Source: an uncultured Oscillospiraceae bacterium (GTDB lineage: Bacteria; Bacillota; Clostridia; Oscillospirales; Oscillospiraceae). Taken from it: a stretch of DNA of 7,772 nt. Positions within the stretch are counted from its first letter, which is position 1. The number at the start of each line of letters is the position of its first letter. The stretch lies in assembly GCA_910584285.1 (NCBI GenBank), contig CAJTYK010000073.1, positions 1-7,772 on the forward strand, given 5' to 3'. Positions 1 to 6,229 of this stretch are shown here, in pieces. Below the pieces are notes generated by a model. The model saw nothing but the letters and a program-made list of their open reading frames with translations. It was not told the origin of the DNA and did no database searches. Made by a program: the position numbers and the translations under genes.

Positions 1-46
1 GGGCGGCGGCGGTGTTGCCGTCCATGGTTTTGAACTTGCGTGCCAT
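1..46 (-). CDS. nifJ: Pyruvate:ferredoxin (flavodoxin) oxidoreductase, N-terminal fragment
   Basis: Only the first 15 codons are present; the gene runs off the left edge. They read MARKFKTMDGNTAAA, which matches the well-conserved N-terminus of the large single-chain pyruvate:ferredoxin oxidoreductases of clostridia, where TMDGN(T/E)AAA leads into the first thiamine-diphosphate/pyrimidine domain. The enzyme oxidatively decarboxylates pyruvate to acetyl-CoA and passes electrons to ferredoxin in anaerobes. The ATG is supported by a strong AAGGAGGA ribosome binding site at 55-62, 8 bases upstream. The start is 140 bases downstream of the phosphate transporter stop codon on the same strand, and the gene has its own likely promoter in that gap. 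Identity rests on a short but characteristic stretch, so a related 2-oxoacid oxidoreductase is the main alternative. Confidence 0.85.
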   Translation of the reverse strand, partial: MARKFKTMDGNTAAA

Positions 47-114
47 AGGCGTTTTCCTCCTTTTCATTATGAGAACGAGTACCTATACGGTTTCGCTACC
101 GTTTCGCGGGTAAT

Positions 115-143
115 AGTCTATCACAGTTTCAGCGGGTTTGCAA
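115..143 (-). promoter_or_regulatory. Putative sigma-A promoter of the pyruvate:ferredoxin oxidoreductase gene
   Basis: Read on the minus strand there is a -35-like TTGCAA (138-143), a 17-base spacer, and a -10-like TAGACT (115-120) preceded by TG in the extended -10 position. Each hexamer matches consensus at 4 of 6 positions. It lies about 70 bases upstream of the oxidoreductase start. I see no hairpin with a T-run after the transporter gene, so some read-through from upstream is possible as well. Confidence 0.5.
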
Positions 144-186
144 TTCCTAATTGTGTTTTTTTCGGCAATCTTTCTCGGCCCGGTGG

Positions 187-1815
187 CTATTCCACTGTGC
201 AGGCAATATAAGTGAGGTGATCGCCCAGACGCTCCAGGTTGGATACCAGGTTGATGAACACCCCGCTGGACTCCGGGCGGCACGCCCCGGCGTTGAGCCG
301 CTGGATGTGCCGGTCGATGAGGCGGCGGCGCATGGCGTCCACGTCCTCCTCCACCCGGCTGATCTGGGGCAGCAGGCCCGGGTTGTTCTCCAGCACCGCC
401 TGCCGGGTGAGGGCGTACAGCTCCTCCAGCCGCCCGGTCATCTCGCCCAGCTCCTCCATCACCGTCTCGGAGAAGTCCAGCCCCTCCTCCACCGTCCGCC
501 GAGCATACTTGGTGAAGTTGTCCGCGATCTCGGCGATACGCATCACGTCCCCCAGGCTGCTGTGGAGGTTGGAGATGGGCCGCTCGTCCGCCAGCTTGCT
601 CTGGGCGGACAGCCGGATCAGGTAGCTCACCATCCCCTGCTCCACCTGGTTAGCCTGCTCAATGAGCCGCAGGGTGGGGTCGATGAGGCCCACGTCCTTC
701 TGGGCGAAGGCCCGGTAGCCCGTGCGGAAGGCGTCCATCGCCGTGTCTGACAGCCGCACCAGCTCCTTGTCCAGCAGGTCGATGGCCAGGGAGGCGGAGG
801 ACAACATACGCTCGTCCAGGAAGGTGTCCCCCGCCGCCGCGCCGGGGGCTTCCTTCTCCCGGATCAGGGCCTGGGACACCCGGACAAACCAGTCGCTTAG
901 AGGCAGGAACAGCAGGGTGCACACCACGTTGAAGAAGGTGTGGAACATGGCGATCTGGGTGGCCGCGGCGGGGAACCACCGGTGGAAGGTAACGTCCATA
1001 AAGCCCGGCCAGAGGAGCAGCAGGATAAAAAACAGCGCGGAGCCCAGGGTATTGAACAGCAGGTGGATCAGGCTTGCCCGCCGGGCGTTGGCCCCGGCGG
1101 TTGCGGAGGACATCAGGGCAGTGACGCAGGAGCCGATGTTGGTACCCAGGATGATATACAACGCCTCGTTCCCGCCGGAGCCGATGGTGAGCCCCGCCAC
1201 CGACATGGCGATGATCACCGACGTGGTGGCCGAGCTGGACTGCACCAGGGCGGTGAGCAACACGCCCACCAACAGCAGGAGCAGGGGGTTGGTCACCGAC
1301 TGGAACAGGAGCTGCACCGCGTCCCGGCTCTCCTCCATGGCGCCAGACATGAGGGACAGCCCCACAAAGATCAGCCCCAGCCCCCCCAGGATCATACCTG
1401 TGCGCTTCAGCCCGTCCCGTTTGCAGGCCATGGCCATCAGTATGCCCACAAAGGTGAGGATCTGGACGTAGGTGGTGACGGGAAAGGCGCTGAGGGCGGC
1501 GATCTGGGCGGTGACGGTGGTGCCGATGTTGGCCCCCATGATCATGGCTGCCGCCTGGTGGAGGTTCATCACCCCCACGTTGACGAAGCCCACAATGAGC
1601 ACCGTGGTCACCCCGGAGCTCTGGATCAGGGCGGTGGCCGCCGCCCCCACCCCTACATTCACCAGCCGCCGGTCGGCGGTTCTGCCGAACAGCTCCTTGA
1701 TCCGCCCGGTGGCCAGCTGCTCGATGTTGGCAGTCAGCAGGTGCACCCCAACCAGGAATACCCCCGTCCCGGCCAACAGCCGGACGAGGAACAGGGAAAG
1801 CTGCGCGATGGTCAT
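187..1815 (-). CDS. Na+/phosphate cotransporter family protein with C-terminal PhoU domain (NptA/YjbB type)
   Basis: A 542-residue inner-membrane protein. The N-terminal ~310 residues are hydrophobic and contain the two inverted Na/Pi-cotransporter repeats. Repeat one has ALIQSSGVTT (62-71) followed by GANIGTTVT (94-102). Repeat two has ALVQSSSATT (189-198) followed by GTNIGSCVTA (224-233). The paired QSS motifs are the family signature for Na+ and phosphate binding. Residues from about 335 to 542 are a helical PhoU-like domain with NLERLGDH (526-533) and a related RIAEIADN (426-433). PhoU domains carry acidic E/DxxxD motifs that can bind metal. The length fits the transporter-plus-PhoU class. 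The ATG has a GAGGAG site 5 bases upstream. Family members move phosphate with sodium; E. coli YjbB can act in export, so direction is open. The gene is preceded by a yybP-ykoY-type riboswitch and terminator, implying Mn2+-dependent expression, which is not what a plain phosphate transporter would suggest. Confidence 0.93.
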   Translation of the reverse strand: MTIAQLSLFLVRLLAGTGVFLVGVHLLTANIEQLATGRIKELFGRTADRRLVNVGVGAAATALIQSSGVTTVLIVGFVNVGVMNLHQAAAMIMGANIGTTVTAQIAALSAFPVTTYVQILTFVGILMAMACKRDGLKRTGMILGGLGLIFVGLSLMSGAMEESRDAVQLLFQSVTNPLLLLLVGVLLTALVQSSSATTSVIIAMSVAGLTIGSGGNEALYIILGTNIGSCVTALMSSATAGANARRASLIHLLFNTLGSALFFILLLLWPGFMDVTFHRWFPAAATQIAMFHTFFNVVCTLLFLPLSDWFVRVSQALIREKEAPGAAAGDTFLDERMLSSASLAIDLLDKELVRLSDTAMDAFRTGYRAFAQKDVGLIDPTLRLIEQANQVEQGMVSYLIRLSAQSKLADERPISNLHSSLGDVMRIAEIADNFTKYARRTVEEGLDFSETVMEELGEMTGRLEELYALTRQAVLENNPGLLPQISRVEEDVDAMRRRLIDRHIQRLNAGACRPESSGVFINLVSNLERLGDHLTYIACTVE

Positions 1816-1871
1816 CTGATCTCCTCATTTCTACGTGGTGTGATCGGACTGGATTACGCTTAGTATGGACA

Positions 1872-1919
1872 GAAAAGGCGAGACTCCGCCGTCACAAGAC
1901 AGCAGAGTCTCGCCTTTTC
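1872..1919 (-). terminator. Riboswitch-controlled intrinsic terminator (expression platform)
   Basis: A 15-bp perfect stem pairs 1872-1886 with 1905-1919 around an 18-base loop that contains a smaller GTC/GAC hairpin. In the minus-strand RNA the 3' arm ends in CGCC followed by UUUUCU. The hairpin sits between the promoter at 2010-2038 and the transporter start at 1815, so it can stop transcription before the gene. Its 5' arm includes GCGAGACUC (1905-1913), which is also the 3' end of the aptamer and its P1 stem. Aptamer closure and terminator formation are therefore mutually exclusive. The stem ends in A:T pairs on both sides, so it could also act weakly in the other direction. Confidence 0.85.
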
Positions 1920-1994
1920 ATTGCCGCCCGGGCCCGGAGGGGCCGTATTGACGTTTCGGCAAACGCGGAGGATCCGCGCAGGCTACTCCCTCTG
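1903..1994 (-). promoter_or_regulatory. yybP-ykoY family Mn2+ riboswitch aptamer
   Basis: The minus-strand RNA reproduces the yybP-ykoY layout. P1 is CAGAG (1990-1994) pairing with CUCUG (1903-1907). Directly inside are the signature GGAGUAGC on the 5' side (1982-1989) and GCGAGA on the 3' side (1908-1913), equivalent to GCAAGA in other members. P2 is a short hairpin (1964-1969 with 1973-1978). The third helix is UUGCCG/CGGCAA (1957-1962 with 1921-1926). It encloses the second signature CGUCAAUAC (1945-1953), then a GGCCC/GGGCC hairpin (1931-1944), then CGG. From memory the Lactococcus lactis element has the same order: GGAGUAGC, CGUCAAUUC, hairpin, CGG, GCAAGA. The class senses Mn2+ and raises expression of downstream genes. 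Here ligand-stabilised P1 should prevent the terminator at 1872-1919, giving an ON switch. Confidence 0.9.
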
Positions 1995-2009
1995 AAGGAT
2001 ACACTACCT

Positions 2010-2038
2010 TATATACCTTATGTCCGCCCCGCTGTCAA
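2010..2038 (-). promoter_or_regulatory. Strong sigma-A promoter driving the riboswitch leader and phosphate transporter
   Basis: On the minus strand there is a perfect -35 TTGACA (2033-2038), exactly 17 bases of spacer, and a -10 TATATA (2010-2015). Transcription would start near 2003, a few bases before the riboswitch P1 stem at 1994, giving a leader of about 190 nt. The promoter starts only 33 bases after the stop codon of the hemerythrin fusion gene. I found no convincing terminator between that stop and this promoter. Confidence 0.8.
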
Positions 2039-2071
2039 TCCCTTTTTTTCACAAAGGCCCAAGGGTGCTTT

Positions 2072-3406
2072 TCAGCGGCACAGCTTCCCAAAAAGATCGT
2101 CGATTTTCTGCTTGATCTCCGCCGGCTTCAGATACTTCAGCAGGTAGCCCGCCGGCTTCAGCGCCAGCAGGGCCCGCACCGCCTCCGGCTCGCTGTGGCC
2201 GGTGAGGAAGATCACCGGCAGATCCGCGAAGGACTTCTCCGAGCGCAGCATCTCCAGCGTCTGCCGCCCATTGCACACCGGCATCTCATAGTCCAGCAGC
2301 ACCATGTCCGGCCTGTCCAGGGAGATGGCCCGGATGGCTGCCACGCCGGACTCCGCCAGCGACACCTCGTAGTCCGCCTCCAGCAGCTTCCGCATGGCCT
2401 CCCGCAGGGTGGCGGAGTCGTCCACCACCAGCACCTTGGGCTTGTTGGCGTCCTTCTCCCGGTCGGCCAGATAGCGCTCCACCTCCTCGATGGCGTTGTC
2501 CGCCTGGATGGGGGTGACGGTGACGGTCTCCTCCTGGGCGGGGGAGATGGCGCAGTAGGCGAAATATCCCTTCCCGGTATTGAACAACAGGCTCACCTGG
2601 GGCTTCTTGGTCTGGAACACCCGCTGGAGCTGCTCATAGGACAGCAAGCTCTCCGCCTTGAGCTTCCGGGGCCCGTCTGGGAAAAAGTCCAGCACCTGAT
2701 CCACAAACTGCCGGGCGGTGTACCGGACGGCGTTGATCAGCATCAGATCCAGCTTGCTGGTCTGGAGACCCAGTATGCGCCCCACGGTGCTCACCATCAG
2801 CTTTTCTTCCAGGGCCAAAATGACCTCCTGGCTTTTCTTCCCCTCCTCATAAACCAGCCGGTAGTACACCCCCTGGCCGAACCGCTCCCCGGCATAGGTG
2901 TCGCTCACCAACTCCGACTCCAGCTGGAACATATTGAACAGCAGCTGGGTGATGATTTTGGTCAGGGCGGCCATCTTGTCCTTGGAGAGCAGGTTTCCCC
3001 ATTTGCTGGTGCCGGAGCCCACAATGGCCCGATCCTCCGTGAGGGTATGGCCGATGAGCCAGCCGGAGCACACCCCCAGGAAATGCTTCACCGCGTCGGC
3101 GCTGTAGTTCGTCTCCACCAGCTCCCGCTCCAGGGCAGGGAGGGTGCCGTCCCGGAAGCTCCGGTGGATCTTCCGGTGGGTCTCCAGCCCAGGGTAGCCG
3201 ATGGAGGCCATGTACTCCTCCTCCTCGTCAAAGTGCTTGACCGCGTGGGCCTTGAAATACTTGATCCCCTCCTGGCTGGCCCACTGGCCCTTGTCGTCGT
3301 CATAGGCCAGCAGCCGGTTGATAATTCTGAACAGGCGCTGGTGTTCCCGGTCAATGGTCTCCACCCCGATATTATAGCTGTCCTGCCATTCCATCTGCTG
3401 CTCCAT
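2072..3406 (-). CDS. Bacteriohemerythrin / possible CheX-like / response-regulator receiver fusion protein
   Basis: A 444-residue soluble protein with three parts. Residues ~7-130 form a hemerythrin domain with all seven expected di-iron ligands: H22, H58, E62 (HFDEE), H77 and H81 (HRKIH), H120 and D125 (HTLTED). Such domains bind O2 or sense oxygen or iron. Residues ~135-310 are a mixed alpha/beta region with no motif I can name securely; the helix-strand pattern recalls the CheX phosphatase family, but its ExxN motif is not evident. Residues ~321-444 are a receiver domain with acidic pair D329/D330, phospho-acceptor D372 (LLDYEMP), T402 (FLTG) and K424, at CheY-like spacings. There is no DNA-binding output domain and no membrane segment. 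The ATG is preceded by AAGGAGAGGAG. A role in linking oxygen or redox state to phosphorelay signalling or chemotaxis is inference. It is transcribed towards the phosphate transporter, which has its own promoter. Confidence 0.9.
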   Translation of the reverse strand: MEQQMEWQDSYNIGVETIDREHQRLFRIINRLLAYDDDKGQWASQEGIKYFKAHAVKHFDEEEEYMASIGYPGLETHRKIHRSFRDGTLPALERELVETNYSADAVKHFLGVCSGWLIGHTLTEDRAIVGSGTSKWGNLLSKDKMAALTKIITQLLFNMFQLESELVSDTYAGERFGQGVYYRLVYEEGKKSQEVILALEEKLMVSTVGRILGLQTSKLDLMLINAVRYTARQFVDQVLDFFPDGPRKLKAESLLSYEQLQRVFQTKKPQVSLLFNTGKGYFAYCAISPAQEETVTVTPIQADNAIEEVERYLADREKDANKPKVLVVDDSATLREAMRKLLEADYEVSLAESGVAAIRAISLDRPDMVLLDYEMPVCNGRQTLEMLRSEKSFADLPVIFLTGHSEPEAVRALLALKPAGYLLKYLKPAEIKQKIDDLFGKLCR

Positions 3407-3471
3407 GGAACTCCTCTCCTTTGCCCACAGAAATACGTCCCCCCTTCCCGGGAGGAACCGTCATTATCCTC

Positions 3472-3500
3472 ATTGTATCACACCCTCCGCTCCTCGTCCA
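3472..3500 (-). promoter_or_regulatory. Putative extended -10 promoter of the hemerythrin fusion gene
   Basis: On the minus strand: -35-like TGGACG (3495-3500, 4 of 6), 17-base spacer, then TACAAT (3472-3477, 5 of 6) preceded by TG in the extended -10 position. The start codon at 3406 lies 66 bases downstream. The promoter overlaps the 3' end of the uncertain reading frame at 3478-3684, so that frame and the hemerythrin gene need not be one transcript. Confidence 0.55.
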
Positions 3501-3684
3501 TAAAAAAATATTCATTCGAGCAGAATTTCATGAAGCGCTCCCAGGAGGCAGGGCCTCCCTTCCGGGAGGGCGCAATTTTGTGCAAGCCGTCAAACAGACT
3601 TTTCCATGCTTCCCAACAATTCTCCTGGAGTTGCTGTGCGAACTCAACGATAAAGCCCGCAGAATCCTCTTGCGTTATATGCAC
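3478..3684 (-). CDS. Hypothetical short protein or gene remnant
   Basis: A 68-codon frame starting with GTG; the open frame extends further upstream to about 3732 without an ATG. The product is rich in W, F and acidic/basic residues and ends in FMDEERRV. It contains no signal peptide, membrane segment or motif I recognise. Favouring a gene: the amino-acid composition looks protein-like and the strand matches the downstream hemerythrin gene. Against: no well-spaced ribosome binding site (GGAAGG lies some 13 bases or more from the GTG), overlap with the promoter at 3472-3500, and lower GC than neighbours. It may be a decayed gene fragment or a chance frame. Confidence 0.25.
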   Translation of the reverse strand: MHITQEDSAGFIVEFAQQLQENCWEAWKSLFDGLHKIAPSRKGGPASWERFMKFCSNEYFFMDEERRV

Positions 3685-3759
3685 ATTGTCCCAATTCCTT
3701 CCCCGGCCCTCCAGACAGAATACCGATTTCCTCTAAAAGGAAGGGGAATTCTCCTGTGA

Positions 3760-3788
3760 ATATTGCCCAAGGCAAAAATAAGCAATAT
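3760..3788. repeat. Inverted repeats upstream of the sugar operon
   Basis: ATATTGC (3760-3766) is repeated inverted as GCAATAT (3782-3788) with 15 bases between. Nested in the left part is a tighter dyad, TTGCC-CAA-GGCAA (3763-3775). The position, about 115-145 bases before the solute-binding protein start, suits a regulator binding site, but no regulator gene is in the window and the motif is not one I can assign. Confidence 0.3.
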
Positions 3789-3813
3789 CTCTAAAAAGCA
3801 GAGCAAGAACAGG

Positions 3814-3844
3814 GCTGTTTCCCCAGTGAGGAAACAGCTATACT
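3814..3844 (+). promoter_or_regulatory. Candidate operator and -10 element of the sugar operon
   Basis: A perfect 9-bp inverted repeat, GCTGTTTCC (3814-3822) and GGAAACAGC (3830-3838) with a 7-base centre, directly abuts TATACT (3839-3844), a 5-of-6 match to a -10 hexamer. The -35 at the expected distance (TGTTTC, 3816-3821) is poor and lies inside the repeat. This is the layout of a promoter whose RNA polymerase contact is controlled by a dimeric regulator. It does not match the CcpA cre consensus. No T-run follows, so I do not read it as a terminator. Confidence 0.4.
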
Positions 3845-3903
3845 TGTAGTTGAACAGGCCGGGAACGGCCAAAGACATCATTTATCATTTCAGGAGGTAG
3901 AAC

Positions 3904-5226
3904 ATGAAAATGAAGAAGCTCATGGCTCTGCTGCTGGCCGCCGTCATGGTTCTGGCCATGCTGGCCGGGTGCTCCAGCACCGGCGGCAACGAGACGAAGG
4001 CTCCCGAGAGCAACCCCCCCGCTTCCCAGTCCGGCACCGAGGAGAGCAAGGCTCCCGAGGGCGGCGACAAGAAGTATGAGGGCGTGGAGCTGACGATGTG
4101 GTCCATGTGGAGCTCCGGCGAGCCCCAGGCCAACGTCATCGAGGAGGCCAAGGCCGCCTTCGAGGCGGAGACCGGCGCCAAGATCAACATCGAGTTCAAG
4201 GGCCGCGACGTGAACAAGGTTCTGGCCGCTTCTCTGGAGGCCCAGGACAACATCGACATCATCGAGGACGACTACAAGCGCATCGGCACTGTCTACAACA
4301 AGTTCACCTATGACCTGACCGACATGGCCAAGGCCGTCAACTACGACAGCTGGAGCTACAAGTGCCTCAACGACCAGTCCGTGGCCTGGGCCGGCTATCT
4401 GAACGCCATCGCCGAGCAGCCCCAGGTGGGCGGCATTTTCTACGACAAGGACGCCTTCACCAAGGCCGGTATCACCGCCGAGCCCAAGACCTGGGCCGAG
4501 TTCCTTGACGTGTGCCAGAAGCTGAAGGATGCGGGCGTGGCCCCCATCGCGCAGGACTCCGCCTACTGCGACTTCGCCTTCTATCATCAGCTGGTTCGCC
4601 ACCTGGGCGAGGCCAAGATCGAGGAGCTGACTATGAACGGCGGCTGGAGCGGCACCGCCGCCGAGAAGGCTGCTGACGAGATCATCGACCTGATCAACAA
4701 GGGCTACTTCGTGGACGGCGCTCCCGACGAGTTCCCCTCCAGTGAGAACAAGATCGGCTTCGGCCAGGCCGCCATGATCGTGTGCGCCAACTACGTCACC
4801 GCCGAGGTGAACAACAACACCCAGACCCAGGTCAACTGGGGCCTGTTCAACTACCCCGCTGTGGACGGCGGCGCGGACAACGCCTCCGCTTACGCCGGCG
4901 CCAACTCCCTGGCCATCACCAGCTACAGCAAGAACCCCCAGGCCGCCTTTGACTTCATCATCTTCCTGACCACCGGCGAGTGGGATCAGAAGATGGCCGA
5001 CACCGCCGCCCAGATCCCCGCCGACAGCCGCAACAAGGCTCCCGCCGTCCTCAACGGCACTGTGGAGACCCTGCTGGCCGCCGACAAGCCCATGACCTGG
5101 TGCGCGGGCATCAGCGCTAACCCCGACGTGAAGGACACCATCAAGTCCATGTGCACCGAGCTGTTCGAGGGCAAGTACGCCTCCGGCGCCGACTTCTGCG
5201 CCGCTCTGGACGCCCTGTATAAATAA
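3904..5226 (+). CDS. ABC transporter extracellular sugar-binding lipoprotein (CUT1 family)
   Basis: A 440-residue solute-binding protein. Residues 1-22 are a lipoprotein signal peptide (MKMKK, then a hydrophobic stretch) ending in the lipobox LAGC, so C23 should be lipidated and the protein tethered outside the membrane. A hydrophilic linker rich in S, G, P and E (about 24-57, with a KAPES/KAPEG repeat) leads into a typical family-1 binding domain that starts VELTMWSMW. Length and fold pattern fit CUT1 carbohydrate-binding proteins. An AGGAGG ribosome binding site lies 6 bases before the ATG. Codon use is strongly biased to C-ending codons, suggesting high expression. Two permeases follow after a terminator, and a GH112 disaccharide phosphorylase comes next. 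By context the ligand is probably galacto-N-biose/lacto-N-biose I or galactosyl-rhamnose; sequence alone does not settle this. Confidence 0.92.
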   Translation: MKMKKLMALLLAAVMVLAMLAGCSSTGGNETKAPESNPPASQSGTEESKAPEGGDKKYEGVELTMWSMWSSGEPQANVIEEAKAAFEAETGAKINIEFKGRDVNKVLAASLEAQDNIDIIEDDYKRIGTVYNKFTYDLTDMAKAVNYDSWSYKCLNDQSVAWAGYLNAIAEQPQVGGIFYDKDAFTKAGITAEPKTWAEFLDVCQKLKDAGVAPIAQDSAYCDFAFYHQLVRHLGEAKIEELTMNGGWSGTAAEKAADEIIDLINKGYFVDGAPDEFPSSENKIGFGQAAMIVCANYVTAEVNNNTQTQVNWGLFNYPAVDGGADNASAYAGANSLAITSYSKNPQAAFDFIIFLTTGEWDQKMADTAAQIPADSRNKAPAVLNGTVETLLAADKPMTWCAGISANPDVKDTIKSMCTELFEGKYASGADFCAALDALYK

Positions 5227-5244
5227 GCTTACATCCGTCGCGCT

Positions 5245-5281
5245 GGCAGGCGGCGCCCCACCGGCGCCGCCTGCCTCTTTT
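5245..5281 (+). terminator. Intrinsic terminator between binding protein and permease genes
   Basis: A perfect 13-bp GC-rich stem (5245-5257 with 5263-5275), 5-base loop CCACC, followed by TCTTTT. It begins 18 bases after the stop codon of the binding protein. Partial termination here would give more binding protein than permease mRNA, a common design in binding-protein-dependent sugar operons. No separate promoter is evident in the 38 bases between it and the next start codon, so the permeases probably depend on read-through. Confidence 0.9.
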
Positions 5282-5319
5282 ATCCCGGCTTGCATTCCAG
5301 CTCGAAAGGAGAGGGCATT

Positions 5320-6213
5320 ATGAGAAAAAATAAGGCCATGATCTTCTGGTTCAGCCTGCCCGCCCTGCTATCCCTGCTGATCATGTTCGTCTACCCCGTG
5401 TGCCGCACGGTGCTGATGAGCTTCTTCCGTGTAGAAAGCGTCACCGCCACCGTGGCCGACTGGAGCTTCTACGGCCTGGGCAATTACCTGAAGATCTTCA
5501 AGAGCGCCAGCTTTATGACCTCCATGCAGAATATGCTGCTGATCTGGTTCGTGGGCGGCATCATCACCCTGGCGCTGGCCATGCTGATGGCGGTGGTAGT
5601 CACCAGCGGCATCCGGGGCAAGAAGTTCTTCCGGGCCGTCATCTACCTGCCCAACATCATCAGCGCTGTGGCCCTGGCCACCATGTGGATCCAGTACATT
5701 TTCAACTATGATTACGGAATGCTCAACAATATTGTCCAGTTCTTTGGCGGCGAGAAGGTCAAGTGGCTGGGCACCGATTTGAAGTTCTGGTCCATGACCG
5801 GCTCCTTCATCTTCGGCAGCGTGGGCTACTATATGCTCATCTACATCAGCGGCATTGAGGGCATTCCCCAGGACCTCTACGAGGCCGCCACCATCGACGG
5901 CGCGGGCAAGGTGGCCCAGTTCACCCGGATCACCCTGCCCCTGCTGAAGGGCGTCATCAAGACCTCCATCACCTTCTGGAGCATCAACACCACCACCTTC
6001 TTCCTGTGGACAAAGATGTTCTCCCCCATCGACACCGAGTCGTCCACCATCGTGCCGGTGATCTACCTGTACGACATGGTGTTCGGCGGGAAGGGCATCA
6101 CCCAGCGGGACGCCGGAGCGGGCGCCGCGGTGGGCGTGGTGCTGACCTTGATCATCATCGTCGTCTACCTGATCACGGAAAAGCTGTTCAAGGGCAGCGA
6201 CCTGGAATACTGA
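5320..6213 (+). CDS. ABC sugar transporter permease, MalF/UgpA type (CUT1)
   Basis: A 297-residue integral membrane protein with about six hydrophobic segments (near 8-28, 72-95, 108-128, 158-178, 212-230 and 268-286). The cytoplasmic EAA loop that contacts the ATPase is at 187-209, with YEAATIDGAGK followed by FTRITLPLL. The ATG at 5320 is chosen because AGGAG stands 8 bases upstream (5307-5311). The frame is open from a TTG at 5290, but that would lack a ribosome binding site and would begin almost at the terminator. It forms the first half of the membrane channel with the next gene, whose start is 16 bases beyond this stop codon. Confidence 0.94.
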   Translation: MRKNKAMIFWFSLPALLSLLIMFVYPVCRTVLMSFFRVESVTATVADWSFYGLGNYLKIFKSASFMTSMQNMLLIWFVGGIITLALAMLMAVVVTSGIRGKKFFRAVIYLPNIISAVALATMWIQYIFNYDYGMLNNIVQFFGGEKVKWLGTDLKFWSMTGSFIFGSVGYYMLIYISGIEGIPQDLYEAATIDGAGKVAQFTRITLPLLKGVIKTSITFWSINTTTFFLWTKMFSPIDTESSTIVPVIYLYDMVFGGKGITQRDAGAGAAVGVVLTLIIIVVYLITEKLFKGSDLEY

Positions 6214-6229
6214 GAGAGGGGGAGCGAAC

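Larger units (their letters stand above)
3407..3903. other. Divergent intergenic region between the hemerythrin gene and the sugar operon
   Basis: About 500 bases, visibly less GC-rich than its flanks, separating minus-strand genes on the left from the plus-strand sugar operon on the right. It holds a likely promoter for the hemerythrin fusion gene (3472-3500), an uncertain short minus-strand reading frame (3478-3684), two inverted repeats (3760-3788 and 3814-3838), a -10-like TATACT (3839-3844), and a small GGCCG/CGGCC hairpin with a GGAA loop in the operon leader (3857-3870). A CCTCCC/GGGAGG hairpin near 3555-3572 is also visible, with no assigned role. No tRNA or rRNA is recognisable. Confidence 0.6.

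Noticed and set aside
659..1863. Open frames on both strands overlapping the phosphate transporter
   Set aside because: They are out-of-frame readings of a high-GC gene, rich in R, P, H and G, with no family features.
2041..2071. Possible terminator just after the hemerythrin fusion gene
   Set aside because: Only a weak CCTTT/AAAGG pairing with an A-rich loop is present and no T-run follows on the minus strand.
2195..3736. Long (513-codon) plus-strand open frame opposite the hemerythrin fusion gene
   Set aside because: Shadow of the minus-strand gene: repetitive H/L/Q/G-rich translation without motifs, while the minus strand shows intact ligand and phosphorylation residues.
3814..3838. CcpA cre site or terminator reading of the 9-bp dyad
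   Set aside because: It lacks the central CG and spacing of cre sites, and no T-run follows on either strand.
3675..3881. 68-codon minus-strand frame with a hydrophobic N-terminal half
   Set aside because: It spans the presumed promoter/operator region of the sugar operon, has no clear ribosome binding site and no recognisable features.
3838..5295. Long (485-codon) minus-strand open frame antisense to the sugar-binding protein
   Set aside because: It is a mirror of the C-ending codon bias on the plus strand. The translation is a low-complexity G/L/V/A-rich string with no domain, and the plus-strand product is an unmistakable lipoprotein.
5290..5319. Upstream TTG start for the first permease
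   Set aside because: It lies only 9 bases past the terminator T-run without a ribosome binding site, whereas the ATG at 5320 has AGGAG at the right distance.
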